Assembly: GCA_022432975.1 (NCBI GenBank)
Contig: CM039502.1
Span: 5,880,375 to 5,944,374, forward strand
Direction of reading: 5' to 3'
Source: Begonia masoniana
Lineage: Eukaryota; Streptophyta; Magnoliopsida; Cucurbitales; Begoniaceae
DNA: 64,000 nucleotides
The first letter of the stretch is position 1. Each line of letters starts with the position of its first letter. The position numbers and the translations under genes were made by a program. The notes beneath the pieces were generated by a model that saw only the letters and a program-made list of their open reading frames with translations, made no database searches and was not told the origin of the DNA. Below are positions 9,352 to 23,159 of this stretch, piece after piece.

Positions 9352-10359
9352 ATGGCGGGCCGAAGAAATCAGCGACAACAGCGAGTTGAAGAGATTTATG
9401 ACCACACCAATGAAGCTGCGTTAGAAGAACGACTTGGACGGATGATTGAACAACGAGTCGAATTGATTATGGATCAATTAGCGACCAGGATGGATGCGTT
9501 ACTCGTCAACCGAAATCGGCGAAACAGAGGAGGGGGTCGAGAAGCGAGGCTCGAAGAGGCCGATTTTTCAGATTCCGACCGCGAGGATGATCTTTTCCAA
9601 GGCTGTCAGAGGAGACAGATAACTCCAGTCGAGGATGATAGGAGGCGATGGGAATCGAGAATGCGTACTAAAATTCCTGAATTCCATAGAAGTCTTCAAG
9701 TTGAAGAAATCTTAGAGTTTAAAGAATGGGACGACTTGATTTACGACAACACCGAGGAAGAAATCTTGGAGTTTAAAGATTTGGGCGACCCGATTTACGA
9801 CAGCGCCGAAGATTCTGATCCTGAGGGTGTGGACTTAGAATTTATTAACGGCGACACAAGCCAATGTTTGGTGATGGGTCACGCTCTGCTAACTCCACAA
9901 CTTCACGAAGAAACATGGTTGCGGAATAATATTTTTCAGTCGACCGGTGCCATTGGTGGCAAAGAGTGCAAGTTTATCATTGACTCCGAAAGTTGTGAGA
10001 ACGTCGTTGCTGAAGAAGTGACCACTAAATTGGGCTTCACACATGAGAAGCACCCGAAGCCATACAAGTTGTCATTACTACAAACTGGATTGAACGTCAC
10101 GGTTTCTCAACGAGCATTGGTAAGTTTTTCCATTGGATCCATTTACAGGGACCAAGTTATGTGTGACGTGGTGGGTATAGATGTTTGCTCATTATTCTTC
10201 TATCGAACATGGCAATACGACTGTCGCTCGAGCCATGATGGATACACCAACGACTACAGCTTTATGTTTGGAGCGTTCGATGTAGAGATCGTGCAAACTG
10301 GAGTTATCTTTATTTTCTTCGGCAACCAAGCGGACCTCCTCATTGATTTGCCTCCCTGA
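9352..10359 (+). CDS. gypsy-type Gag remnant fused to retropepsin-like protease
   Basis: A 335-residue ORF starting 18 bp after the primer site. The N-terminal third (RRNQRQQRVEEIYD, then an acidic and basic stretch) looks like the start of a gypsy Gag. The middle has a duplicated EEILEFK segment. The C-terminal part from about residue 175 has the gypsy protease pattern (NNIFQST, CKFIIDSESCENVVAEE, KHPKPYKLS, VSQRALVSFSIG). The usual catalytic D-S/T-G reads D-S-E here, so the active site appears damaged. Most of Gag, including any zinc knuckle, is missing. No pol domain follows. The ORF is shattered in the error-rich copy at about 29920-30920. Confidence 0.6.
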   Translation: MAGRRNQRQQRVEEIYDHTNEAALEERLGRMIEQRVELIMDQLATRMDALLVNRNRRNRGGGREARLEEADFSDSDREDDLFQGCQRRQITPVEDDRRRWESRMRTKIPEFHRSLQVEEILEFKEWDDLIYDNTEEEILEFKDLGDPIYDSAEDSDPEGVDLEFINGDTSQCLVMGHALLTPQLHEETWLRNNIFQSTGAIGGKECKFIIDSESCENVVAEEVTTKLGFTHEKHPKPYKLSLLQTGLNVTVSQRALVSFSIGSIYRDQVMCDVVGIDVCSLFFYRTWQYDCRSSHDGYTNDYSFMFGAFDVEIVQTGVIFIFFGNQADLLIDLPP

Positions 10360-11000
10360 CGATGTCGCTCTAACAAATTAAGACAAATTTCTTTTCAGCT
10401 GGTGAGAATGATGTGGATCAAATCGCATTGGATTTTTGGAGCAACAAGATTGATGAGCTCCGACCTGCAAATAGGACTTAAGAACTCGAAGAAGATCGTT
10501 AGCTCCGGGTGACACAAATCCGAGAAAACCGAGAGTGGAAAATGTAAAAGAAATATCAAACGTGCTCGAAATTTAATGAAATTTTAGGTGAATCTTGTGA
10601 AGTGAGTGAGGTGTGTGCTGGTGAAAATCGTGGTCCAGATTCGTTAAGATGATGGATTTATATAATGTTTTCCGAGAATCGGCCGGTGAGTGCTTCAATG
10701 GAGCTTCCGGCAAGAGTTTCTTCCAAGGAAGATAACTCGATTCAAGGAATCGGTTAAGGCCACTCCTTGCTGTTTTCCGCTCTCAAAAGAGTGGAGAAGG
10801 AGGTGGCAAAATCCACTCCAACTAGCTACCAAGCTAGAAGAATGGTTCGGGGGCGCAACCCCTCGGTTGTTGTCAACCGAGCTTACCTTGGAAGCTCTTT
10901 GCTCCAAGCTTCTTCTTCTATTGAGAGAGAAATCCGTGGGTGCTCATAAATCAACCAAAAAGTTACAAACACCAATGCCATGAATATATAGACCTAATGG

Positions 11001-11041
11001 TGGGCTTGGGCTTGGGCTTGGGCTTGGGCTTTGGCTTGGGC
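11001..11041. repeat. GGGCTT hexamer array
   Basis: About six to seven copies of TGGGCT/GGGCTT with one interruption. The count is lower in the error-rich copy. Confidence 0.8.
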
Positions 11042-11082
11042 ATGTCTTCAACTTCAATGGGCCAAACCAAGCCACCAACTAA

Positions 11083-11150
11083 TCTATCATTCATCTAATC
11101 CTAACATCCATATAATCCTAACATGCATCTAATCCTAGCATGCATCTAAT
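11083..11150. repeat. short tandem array of CATCTAATCCTAA-like units
   Basis: Four imperfect units of about 17 bp (CATCTAATCCTAACAT, CATATAATCCTAACATG, CATCTAATCCTAGCATG, CATCTAATAAAG). Confidence 0.75.
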
Positions 11151-12076
11151 AAAGTTTAAACAAGAAGGCCAACGTTTGCCAATAAGTTTGAAATTTCAAA
11201 AAAAGCAACAAATATTAAAGCTCGGGAAGACAAATTCCCATGTGAGCATTAAAGGGCCTTTAGTCTTTCCACATGAGGAGATGCCTCGGTTGGTCAACGT
11301 CTCCAGCTTTAATCTCCCACTTCAAGTCGTCCACGGTGTCCTCCAAGTCTTCACACGAACCATGACCTACAAAAGAGACAAGTGTGTTAGTCAAATTGTG
11401 AACTCGGGTCTGGGATCGTGTAATGGGCCTACGGGGCACATCAAAGATCGAGCTTTGTGAAGGCCTGACTTTCGGAGCCCATAACTTTTATCGTTGTTTT
11501 TGCAATTATTTTTATTTCTTTTTATTTCGTTATTTATTTAATTTTCCTAAGACGATATAAATAGTTTCTTTTCTTTAGGGTTGAGGGAGTTTTTGAATTG
11601 AATGAAAGTTTGCCTCTTTTCCAGTTTCTACTCTTTCTAGGGTTTGAGATTGATACCTTTAATCTGGTAATCGTGCGCGATTCAACAGATTTTAGAAGAC
11701 AACTGTTGGTAATCGTGCGCGGTTCAACAGCTTTTGTGAGTTCTGATAATTTTCTGCAATTTCCGCTGCGTCACACACTTATAAACTACCACCATGCTGC
11801 TTCCACAACCGATGTGGGATCAACCCTAACAATCTTCTCCTTCACACATCGGGCCTTGAGTCGGATAACCATCGACCCAATTTCTCCTGACTTGGACAAA
11901 GACTTGTTAGTAACCTGGGCGTTCTCCGATCCAATAACAAGATATCAAATATGAACGAACTCATTGCTCAAAAACTAGCTACAACAGAATATTCAATTCC
12001 AAATATTTAAAGCAAAAAAAAAAATAATATCTCAACCAAAATGAGCTCCCAAAAAATTAGAACCAATAAACTTGCC

Positions 12077-12560
12077 TCAAAATTCATATATTTTCCAATC
12101 ATGAAAGGTGTTGCAAAACCCTTCGTTATCGAGCTTGCTGGTTGAGATCAAATTCATGCGGATGTGCTTCACACCTCTCAAAACCAAAGTGTTATCGTTG
12201 TCGATCTCCAAATGCACGTCTCGCATACCAATGGCTTTTGTAACACTATCATTTTTCATCTTTACACTTCCAAAATCATCGGAAGTATAGAACGTGAAGA
12301 AATCCCTCTGCGAAGTAGCATGTATCGAAGCGCCACTATCGATCACCCAACTTGTATTTTGGCAAGCGAGATTAACGACGTCTCCGTCATACACAATAAA
12401 AAAATCCTCAGTGGCCGTGGTTACCTTCTCAACTGTATCACCCTCTTCGGTCTTCTTATCCTTTCTTTTGACATTCAAATTCTGCCGCAGAAGCTTTTGA
12501 CGAATTCTCTTGATGTATTCCTTCTTGCCACAATGATAACACTCAAAGTTGGCATATGTT
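12077..12560 (-). pseudogene. copia gag-protease relic (Tnt1-like)
   Basis: On the minus strand, a zinc-knuckle remnant (CYHCGKKEYI, with its last His and Cys replaced) is followed by a copia protease segment: TSWVIDSGASIHATS, then a GxVKMxN region and MNLISTSKLDNEGF. The active-site DSG is present. The frame ends at 12077 and no integrase or reverse transcriptase follows. It pairs with the minus-strand LTR at 8108-8342. The block B copy is at about 53740-54200. Confidence 0.75.
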
Positions 12561-12657
12561 CCCGACTTGCTTTGACTTCGGTTTCTGTTGACTTGACTTT
12601 TGCTTTGACTCCTCTCCCTATTTTCAGTGAATAAGATATCTAATTTTGAAGAATAAT

Positions 12658-12886
12658 TGTTAAAATTTGGTGTGATCTGAATTCTAGTTAGACAGGGTCG
12701 GGCCTGTATATCAATATTATAGTTTTATGCTTTCTTTATATATTGATACTTAAGTCGCAAAACTCATTGTATCGATTTTGATTAGTGATTTCTCTCTTTT
12801 GCCCGTGATTTTTTCTTTCTAGGTTTCCACGTAAATTTGGTGTCTATTATTTATCATTTTTTTTTTGTTTCTCGTTCGATTTTTCA
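12658..12886 (+). repeat. copia LTR, plus orientation, with primer site (block A)
   Basis: Starts TGTTAAAATTTGG and ends ATTTTTCA. A TGGTATCAGAGC primer site follows at 12892-12903. It is inverted relative to 8108-8342, so two copia fragments meet head to head here. The 290 bp after the primer site carry only a short ORF (12991-13191) and no gag motif. Confidence 0.65.
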
Positions 12887-13195
12887 ATAATTGGTATCAG
12901 AGCGACGTTGAAAGTTTTGAAAATCGGGTTTTGATTTATCGAAAGTATCGAACAAATTGAGGTGTGCAATTTTGGTGAAATTGCAATTTTGTGAAAAAAA
13001 AAATTCTTTTGTTGTTGTTCTCGCCGGAAAGAACAAAGAAGGAGAGTTTTGGTTCCAAAGAGCTCCTCAGCAAGGTTCCTCTTCAGAAGTGGGAACAACT
13101 TCTATTGTCCGTCGATACCAGCTTCAATGAAGGAAGAGAAACCCTTGGAGAAGCGTCGCCGCCGTTCGACGGAAATCACAAGAAGCCATAGAACA

Positions 13196-13381
13196 AATTA
13201 TTTTCCCATGATGTGATGAATATGTGGTATATTTTTTAAGTAAATTCAATATCGTTTGATATTTTTGTAAAATTAATTTATAAAGTGAAGAAGGAACTGA
13301 AATTAATTTAAAACAAAATACCAAACAATATTGAATTTACTTGAAAAGTTTATCACATTCATCACATCATGAAAAGATAAT
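13196..13381. mobile_element. foldback MITE-like inverted repeat (block A)
   Basis: Two arms of about 85-90 bp, starting ATTATTTTCCCATGATGTGATG, are inverted with a very short spacer. A third, single arm lies at 13500-13590. No ORF. The block B equivalent is about 54841-55025. Confidence 0.65.
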
Positions 13382-13569
13382 CTGAAAATTTTCGTTATTT
13401 TCTAACACTTTCACGATTTATTGTAATTTTATTTATTTATTTTATAAAATAATTGTAATAAATCATACAAGTTTTTGAAAATCACGAAAAGTTTTAGATT
13501 ATTTTTCCATGATGTGGTGAGCATGTGGTAAAATTTTGAAATAAATCCAATATCGTTTAGTATTGTTTT

Positions 13570-13735
13570 ATAAAATTAAATTCAATGCACTTAACGTGGG
13601 TGTTGAAAAAGATCAAAACTAATAACGAAATCATAGTACAGGATTCGGTTTGTCTGTTTTTTTAGTATAGGGAGCTACCTGAAATTACGGCTATAGTACA
13701 ATGTTAAAATTGATAGTTTCCTTACAATTAATCAA
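13570..13735. repeat. isolated unit of the ACTTAACGTGGGTG repeat
   Basis: One unit of the roughly 160-bp repeat that builds the arms of the foldback structure at 15113-16310, in the right-arm orientation. Confidence 0.6.
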
Positions 13736-14519
13736 GCTTTCCACCAAGCATTTTAATTCAAATTCTTGCATTTACAATATATGATATTTGCACTTAATTT
13801 TAGTAGGTTCTGGTTACCAAAAATCTCAAAAACTCAATCAAAGATTATATTCATATCATATAGTCTTCCAAATAGACATTTTTACTCTATTTGATCAATA
13901 TCAAGAATCATTTTTCATTAATGCTCCCAATTATGCATTAATTCAACAATTATAACAGCCAAACTGAACCACTTACATGTCATCAATCATCCATCAAAGC
14001 ATATCAATTTCATGTGTATACTTATCCAGTAAAATAAAACCCCAACTAATAACGACTAATATTAATCATGATATCAACAATAAATACCAATATATACTCC
14101 AATAATTTCAACATATTCTCTTTCAAACCATTTTTACTTCAATATTAAACCCAAGTCCAATACTTCATTCAATGAATTTAACCCAAAGTCAACTCACATC
14201 ATCAAAGATTAATCACATGAAATTCCATATACTTACATATGATCCTTAAAACACAATTTTCTCTACCTAAATTATGTAATATTCAACATAGTTTAAAAAT
14301 ACTTAAATTAGAGATTCTTAACTCTCTGATGCCTAAATTTCTTCAATTCCACCATTTGATTATTTGTTCAAATTCAAATGGATGCTCTTGATGAGAGGAA
14401 TAAATTGGCATGCACTAAAGTGAGTGATGAAATATATTTCAGGTTTTTCGGGTATGAAGTTATCATATGGAGGTAATGTTATTGCATCGGCATCAGCTTC
14501 AGAGTCAGAATCAGAAGCA
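13736..14519. other. AT-rich DNA without recognised gene
   Basis: No coding motif seen. Block B carries the same sequence minus a stretch of about 75 bp. Confidence 0.5.
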
Positions 14520-14945
14520 ACATTTGTAATCGAGTATGTTGATTCAAATTTTGTTTGTTGCCTGGATTCTGATCGTTCTACTTCTACTTGTATCAGCTCA
14601 TGGGTGAGCTTTAAGCTGGACATAAAATTGTTACATTGTCAACTACTCAAGTTGAATATATTTCTGCAACAAAAGAAGTTTAAGAAGCTCTGTGGTTGAG
14701 AGTTATTGCTTATGAACTCGATGTGTTGGTATCTGTTTCCAACAATTTTTTTTGTGATAGCCAGAGTGTAATATATATGGTTAAGAACCCAACTCTGCAT
14801 GAACTATTGACGTAGTTTCATTTCATTCGAGAAGTTATCGAGCAGGGAATAATTAATCTTCAGAAGATAGATACCGAAGAGAATCCTGCGGATGTTCTCA
14901 CCCAAGTTCTTCAAGTTTCTAAATTTTCAAGTTTAAATTTTGTTT
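14520..14945 (+). pseudogene. copia RNase H relic (block A)
   Basis: Broken plus-strand translation resembles the copia RNase H domain: a DSNF..DSDRSTST segment, VTLST-like and VEYISATKEV, ALWLRVIAYEL, CDSQSVIYMVKNPTLHE and VIEQGIINLQK...ENPADVLT. There are in-frame stops, and a short deletion after NPTLHE that block B does not have (its copy still reads HERSKHIDVV). No RT or integrase is nearby. Confidence 0.75.
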
Positions 14946-15112
14946 AAACTTGATGGAAATGGAAGAAAGTTACTATGAGAAGGAAGCAGCATAGACTCCA
15001 TATAGCAGAGGATTTTCAAGCTAGAACCAAGGAGTAGATTGTAAATATTGGTTCTCAGTTTGGTTTGGTGGCGGTTTTCTTATTCCTTCTAGATATTGTA
15101 TAATTTTTTTTG

Positions 15113-16310
15113 GAAAATTATTGATTTTAACCGTGTATTATACCCGTAATTTCAGGTAGTCCCCTTTACTAAAAAAACCAGCAAACTGAACCCCGTATTA
15201 TGATTCTGTTATTGACTTTGACTTTTTTAATCTTTTCGTCAACACCCACGTTAAGTGCACCTGGGAGCTTCAAATTTTCACCTTGGAAAACTATCGATTT
15301 TAACCATGTACTATACCCGTATTTTCAGGTAGTACCCTCTACTAAAAAACCAGCAAATCGAACTCTGTACTATGATTCCGTTATCGGCCTTGACTTTTTT
15401 AATCTTTTCGTCAACACTCACGTTAAGTGCACATAGAAGCTTCAAATTTTCACCTGAAATTTGAAATTGTAGCCCTACATTGAGTTAGGGCTACAATTTC
15501 AGATTTCACCACCCGAAGAAACGCGACCGAGAGGGAATACGATAAACTCACAGTGAGTTCTTCATTCCGTCAACACCCGAAGGCGAACGAGAGGGAGAGA
15601 GAGAGCGCACTTCAAGTGTTGACAATCGACAGTGGTCTTCTGGTACGGATTTTCGGTGAGTTATTCATTTACAGAAATGCTATTCTTGTAAAAGAAAGAC
15701 ATGATTATATAAATCTGTTCGCTTGATTTCGTTTTATGTATATTTTTGTTCTCCACAAATGAGTGATTCAATCACAGTGTTGATCATTTGGTAAATCTCT
15801 TCATTTATAGAAATGTTTCAATCAAGTTACGGGACATGTTTTTTTTTTCATTGTCCATTTTAAATTCATTTGCAAGTTCATTGATTTATGTTGTTTAATT
15901 TGTTTTTTAAAATGACAACCAGTAATTAATGTAATAAATTTGTCTGTCCACCCAAGCAAATGTTGGGTGAATTAAGAACCTGCAGAAACAGATGAAATCA
16001 AGAGGATGAAAATTTGAAGCTCCCACGTGCATTTAACATGGGTGTTGACGGAAAGATTAGAAAGGTCAAGGCCGATAATGGAATCATAGTACGGGGTCGG
16101 TTTGTCAGTTTTGTTTAGTAGAGGGGGCTACCTGAAATTACGGGTATAGTACAATGTTAAAATCGATAGTTTACCAGGTGAAAATTTGAAGCTTCCACGT
16201 GCACTTAACGTGGTGTTGACAGAAAGATTAAAAAGGTCAAGGCTGATAATGAAATCACATAGATTTGCCAATTTTTTTAGTAGAGGGGCTCCCTGAGAAG
16301 TTGATGGACT
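15113..16310. mobile_element. foldback element with two-unit arms (block A)
   Basis: The left arm (about 15113-15461) has two tandem units of roughly 170 bp (CTATCGATTTTAACC, ACCCGTAATTTCAGGTAG, CACGTTAAGTGCAC). The right arm (about 16006-16310) has two units in the opposite orientation, the last one truncated. The centre (15462-16005) has no clear ORF and holds a short GA repeat near 15590. This layout fits foldback or tandem-arm Mutator-like elements. No transposase and no target duplication could be assigned. Confidence 0.55.
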
Positions 16311-16512
16311 TTAGAAAAATATATCATACAGACAGAGAGAAACCTCAATCCAAGAATCACAGCAATTAGTTTAAAATTAAGCCCCGTAAAAATAACTTTG
16401 TAGCTTTAACAAAGTTACATTCTGCACATACCAGAGAGAGGAGCCCTCAGATTTCATGCAGCAAACATATCTCAGAATCTCATCTACCACGAATTATGAA
16501 GACTGTCATAAG

Positions 16513-16592
16513 CTCTTCCCCCACTGCTCAAAGTTTTTGCCATCCATCTAAACTCTTCCCCCACTGCTCAAAGTTTTTGCCATCCATCTAAA
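16513..16592. repeat. 40-bp tandem duplication, block A only
   Basis: Units 16513-16552 and 16553-16592 (CTCTTCCCCCACTGCTCAAA...) are identical. Block B has a single unit at about 58133. Confidence 0.9.
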
Positions 16593-17202
16593 CAAACCCA
16601 ACCTTGGAATGATCCTGCCACTAAAGGTCTTAAATTTATAAGCAAGCTCAAAACTTGTGCATGAAACTTTCATAGATTGAAGAGCTATTCTTCCTAAAAA
16701 TGTACCTCTTATTGAGCATTACTTCATCCTGGCAATCTAATCAACCCAGATTTCGAGTTCTACACCATTTCAGTTGCACAACTGCAACAATAATTACAAA
16801 AACTATCTTGAAAAAGATATTGTGAGTAAGAAAAAGAGAGAAAAGCGAGGAGCGGGGAGGCCTCAAGTTCATTTGACTATTTTTTGTGATTCCTGTGAGA
16901 AATGCTGTAACATTACGAAATCAATGTTTATTTTCTTGATTCTTAATAACAAATTGCTGCGGGAGTTTGTACAGTAGACGTAGGATAAATTTATCTTAAC
17001 TACATAAATCTTGTGTTCAAAATTTCTTTCCAATCTTGTTATTGTTAATACTAGCGTAAATCCACAACAGATTTGAACACTAACATGTACATTCAAAAAT
17101 GTTCATCGTTTTAATCTATAATGATCAACCGCAACTCAATCACTCTCGAAAATAAAAGAAAAAGAAAATAAATGAACAAACGCAGGCTTGTCTTGCTACT
17201 AA
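16593..17202 (-). other. 3' flank and likely 3' UTR of WEB1-like gene A
   Basis: No coding motif. On the minus strand this follows the stop codon at 17203, and an AATAAA occurs near 16925. Confidence 0.4.
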
Positions 17203-20475
<3,273 letters not shown>

Positions 20476-20660
20476 CTCGTCTGGGAATTCTCACCGGAGA
20501 GACAGAGTCAACTGTAAAAAATAGGGACTTTTAGGCTCTAAGATCGTGCATGAAAGCATCGATTACGGAAGAAGTCTCTTCAACACACCGCTGAATACTC
20601 GCCAATGAACGAAAATTGGCAATCTTAAACGGAAGAAATAGAAGTAGCCATAAAACACTA

Positions 20661-20665
<5 letters not shown>

Positions 20666-20703
<38 letters not shown>
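20666..20703. repeat. (AG)19 microsatellite upstream of WEB1-like gene A
   Basis: A pure AG run of 38 bp, read as TC on the gene strand, in the likely leader or core-promoter region. Block B has 21 repeats at 62246-62287. Confidence 0.95.
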
Positions 20704-20705
<2 letters not shown>

Positions 20706-23159
20706 GGATAAACAAACCAGGAGGCAAATAGAGAAGTCAAAGCGTAGAATGAGAGTGGAAATTAAAAGAAATATTTTTTAAAATTTATAAAAAATCATAA
20801 AAAAAAAATAGAGGTGGAAAAATAGGATCTGAAAATAGAGCAAAAATAATGGCAGTCTGTCTATCTCTCCGTAAATGCATCTCTCTTTCTATCACTACTT
20901 TTCTTCATTTTTATGGTTTATTTTTACAAATATAGAGTTTCTTAAATATTAATTACAATGAAAATATTTTTAAATTTAAGATAATTAACTGATAAACCCT
21001 TAAACTACGTAGTCATTAACAAATTCACCTTTAAACTATATTTTATTAACAAAACAATCTTCAGCGAGAGTCGGGTCTCGCTCTCGACGTGCTTATTATC
21101 TACTAAGAAACTATCTTTGTAGATTCAATTTAAGAAAGTAATAGAATAATAAGAGTTGGTGCTTGTCCATTGTCATGAGGTCACCTCTTTTATAAACAAA
21201 TAATAAATGAAGTTAACTTTTGCAATAATGATAGTTACATTCTTCTTATATTATTAGAGGAGGGTTTGTAATTTCATAAGCACGTGAAGTCAATAAACAG
21301 CTACGTGGCATGTTACCCTTCGTTCAACGGTCAAAAACCTCTTGTAGGAAATGACTATAGCACCCTTGGGCCAATTTGTGGGATCCTCAATTTTTGTTTA
21401 TATATATGCCGACTTCTTCAGAAAATGACAACCGTTGGATTGGATATGGTGAAGAAGATAGACAAACTACAGTTACTTGAAGTACACTATTCAAATGCCC
21501 AGCTAAAATCAAGTTTCATAGTCAAGCAAGATAACAGTTTCAATTTTTTTTTTTAAAGGTGGTTTTATGGATTGGTATGTTCTTCAATGATTTTGTTTTG
21601 ACAAATAAAAAGTAATAATTATTGTTTTCAGTTACGAAAAATTAAGTTTTACATATTGAGTCTAACAATGGATAACACGGTTACAATTATTGGTTCGTGT
21701 TATATTTAATGGTTTAAAATAATGTTAAAAATTATTTTTCGAATCTATGAAATTTTGAGTGTAAAATTTTTTGAAACTCAGGATGTGACAGGAAACTTGA
21801 ATTTTTAGGCCTAAAAGTTTCAAGTTTTAGTGGACACTTTATACTTCTCGAGTTTACCCGGGGTCGACACTTCCACACTACAAACCTCTCGGGTTTTAAC
21901 CTAAATTGCACTAGTGGTCGACACTTCCAATAAAGTGTCGACACCTTTGAGCTCTCAAGTCAAATTTCTAATTACGCTAGCGGTTGATCATTCCCTCGAA
22001 ATCACTATCGCTACTATTTTGATTAACAGATTGGGGAAGACATTTTTTACGATGATGAAACTGTTTTTCGCAATAAATCGGAGTGACAAAAGGAGGAGGT
22101 CTTCATCTACTCCATTGAACAAGCAAGGTTTTGGTGGGAGGCGCAAATTAGGGGGAGAGTTGAGCTTTGGTGGGATTTGGGAGATGCAAAAAACAAAAAT
22201 TAAGGCTACATTTGTGCTGCTGGAAATGATGCTTGGAGGGCTTAGATTCATGATACAGATAGATAACCCAAGAATTGAAAAAGAAATGGGCATATCTGAA
22301 TTTTTGTTGGGCCTCATGCTCCAAGCAGTCCATGAATAAAAAGACAAAATAGATTGGGTGAAACAGAGGAAGCAATCAATGAATTTTAGTATTTACAAAA
22401 TTTTTATTGAATACTCTTCAGTAATATTTTTTTCTAAATACATATTTTTTATATATTGATAAAATAATTTTTTTAATTAAACAACTAACAATTATATTTT
22501 GATATTATAATAATAAATAATTTTAATAATTAAATTTTTTAAAAATATATATTATACTAATATAAGTAAGAAACATTTATTTATATTCGGCTCATCAAGT
22601 TTTACTCGTCAAGACTCATTAGGTTCACAAAATCGGTTCGACTTGTTTAACTTGAGGCTCTTGAGACCGGCTTGAGTTATGATGTGCTAAGGAGATCATT
22701 TACAAAATCCTGAGCCCAGAGACTTTCTAATCATTTTGTTCATTTTTCAGGCACTTCATTTTTTATTAACTTGGAGGTGTATCCAAATTCATGAGACAAG
22801 AGAAGTTAAAGCATTTGATTTGTTGGCATATCGACTTAGCATCTGAGCCATCTTCACCCTATCTACAACGCCCTCACATGGAGAAAGTCTAGCATAGCCG
22901 AACCAAATAGAGCAAGTCAAGTGGTTGCTATATTGTTTTTTCAAGTCCATAAAGTATTATAATTTATAATATAGTTTGCTGTAATTGAGTGCTATAAAGG
23001 ACATGTTTTTGGGAATTAGAAGTCAATTACCTAAAATAGGAACTTCTAGGTACTCGAATTTATTGCCTAGTCAAGTACCATTTTCTTTCTTTTGACAGCA
23101 ACTCTTGTAATAGACCTTTTTGGGTCGAAACCTTAAGTTTCTTTGAGGTGATATCTAAG
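20704..23159. other. intergenic DNA, no recognised gene
   Basis: AT-rich. Contains GTGTCGACAC palindromes near 21868-21947 and a short hairpin AGCGAGA/TCTCGCT at about 21064. ORFs are short with no motif. Around 22585-22680, GGCTC/GAGCC-rich sequence resembles hAT subterminal repeats. The block B match is seen up to 22420, where the window ends on the other side. Confidence 0.5.

Larger units (their letters stand above)
10453..11440. other. non-coding interior of the short gypsy element
   Basis: Contains no protein motif I recognise. It includes a GGGCTT hexamer array and a CATCTAATCCTAA array, and a purine/G-rich ACGGGGCACA just before the right LTR that could serve as its polypurine tract. 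Confidence 0.4.
8954..11773 (+). mobile_element. short gypsy-type LTR element, only in block A
   Basis: Two similar LTR-like segments of about 318 bp (near 9002-9319 and 11456-11773) flank an interior with a primer site TGGTATCAGAGC (9322-9333) and one protease ORF. Integrase and reverse transcriptase are absent, so it would be non-autonomous. The LTR starts are uncertain because eleven bases before each TGTGAAGG also match. Just left of the first LTR, 8954-8995 repeats interior sequence from 10409-10452. About 110 bp of host sequence (8849-8953) recurs after the second LTR (11774-11890). Insertion was therefore followed or accompanied by rearrangement. Block B lacks it. Confidence 0.65.

Noticed and set aside
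13757..13774. 18-bp match CAAATTCTTGCATTTACA to the end of the copia 1 LTR (5863-5880)
   Set aside because: No similarity extends beyond the 18 bp, so it cannot be called a second LTR.
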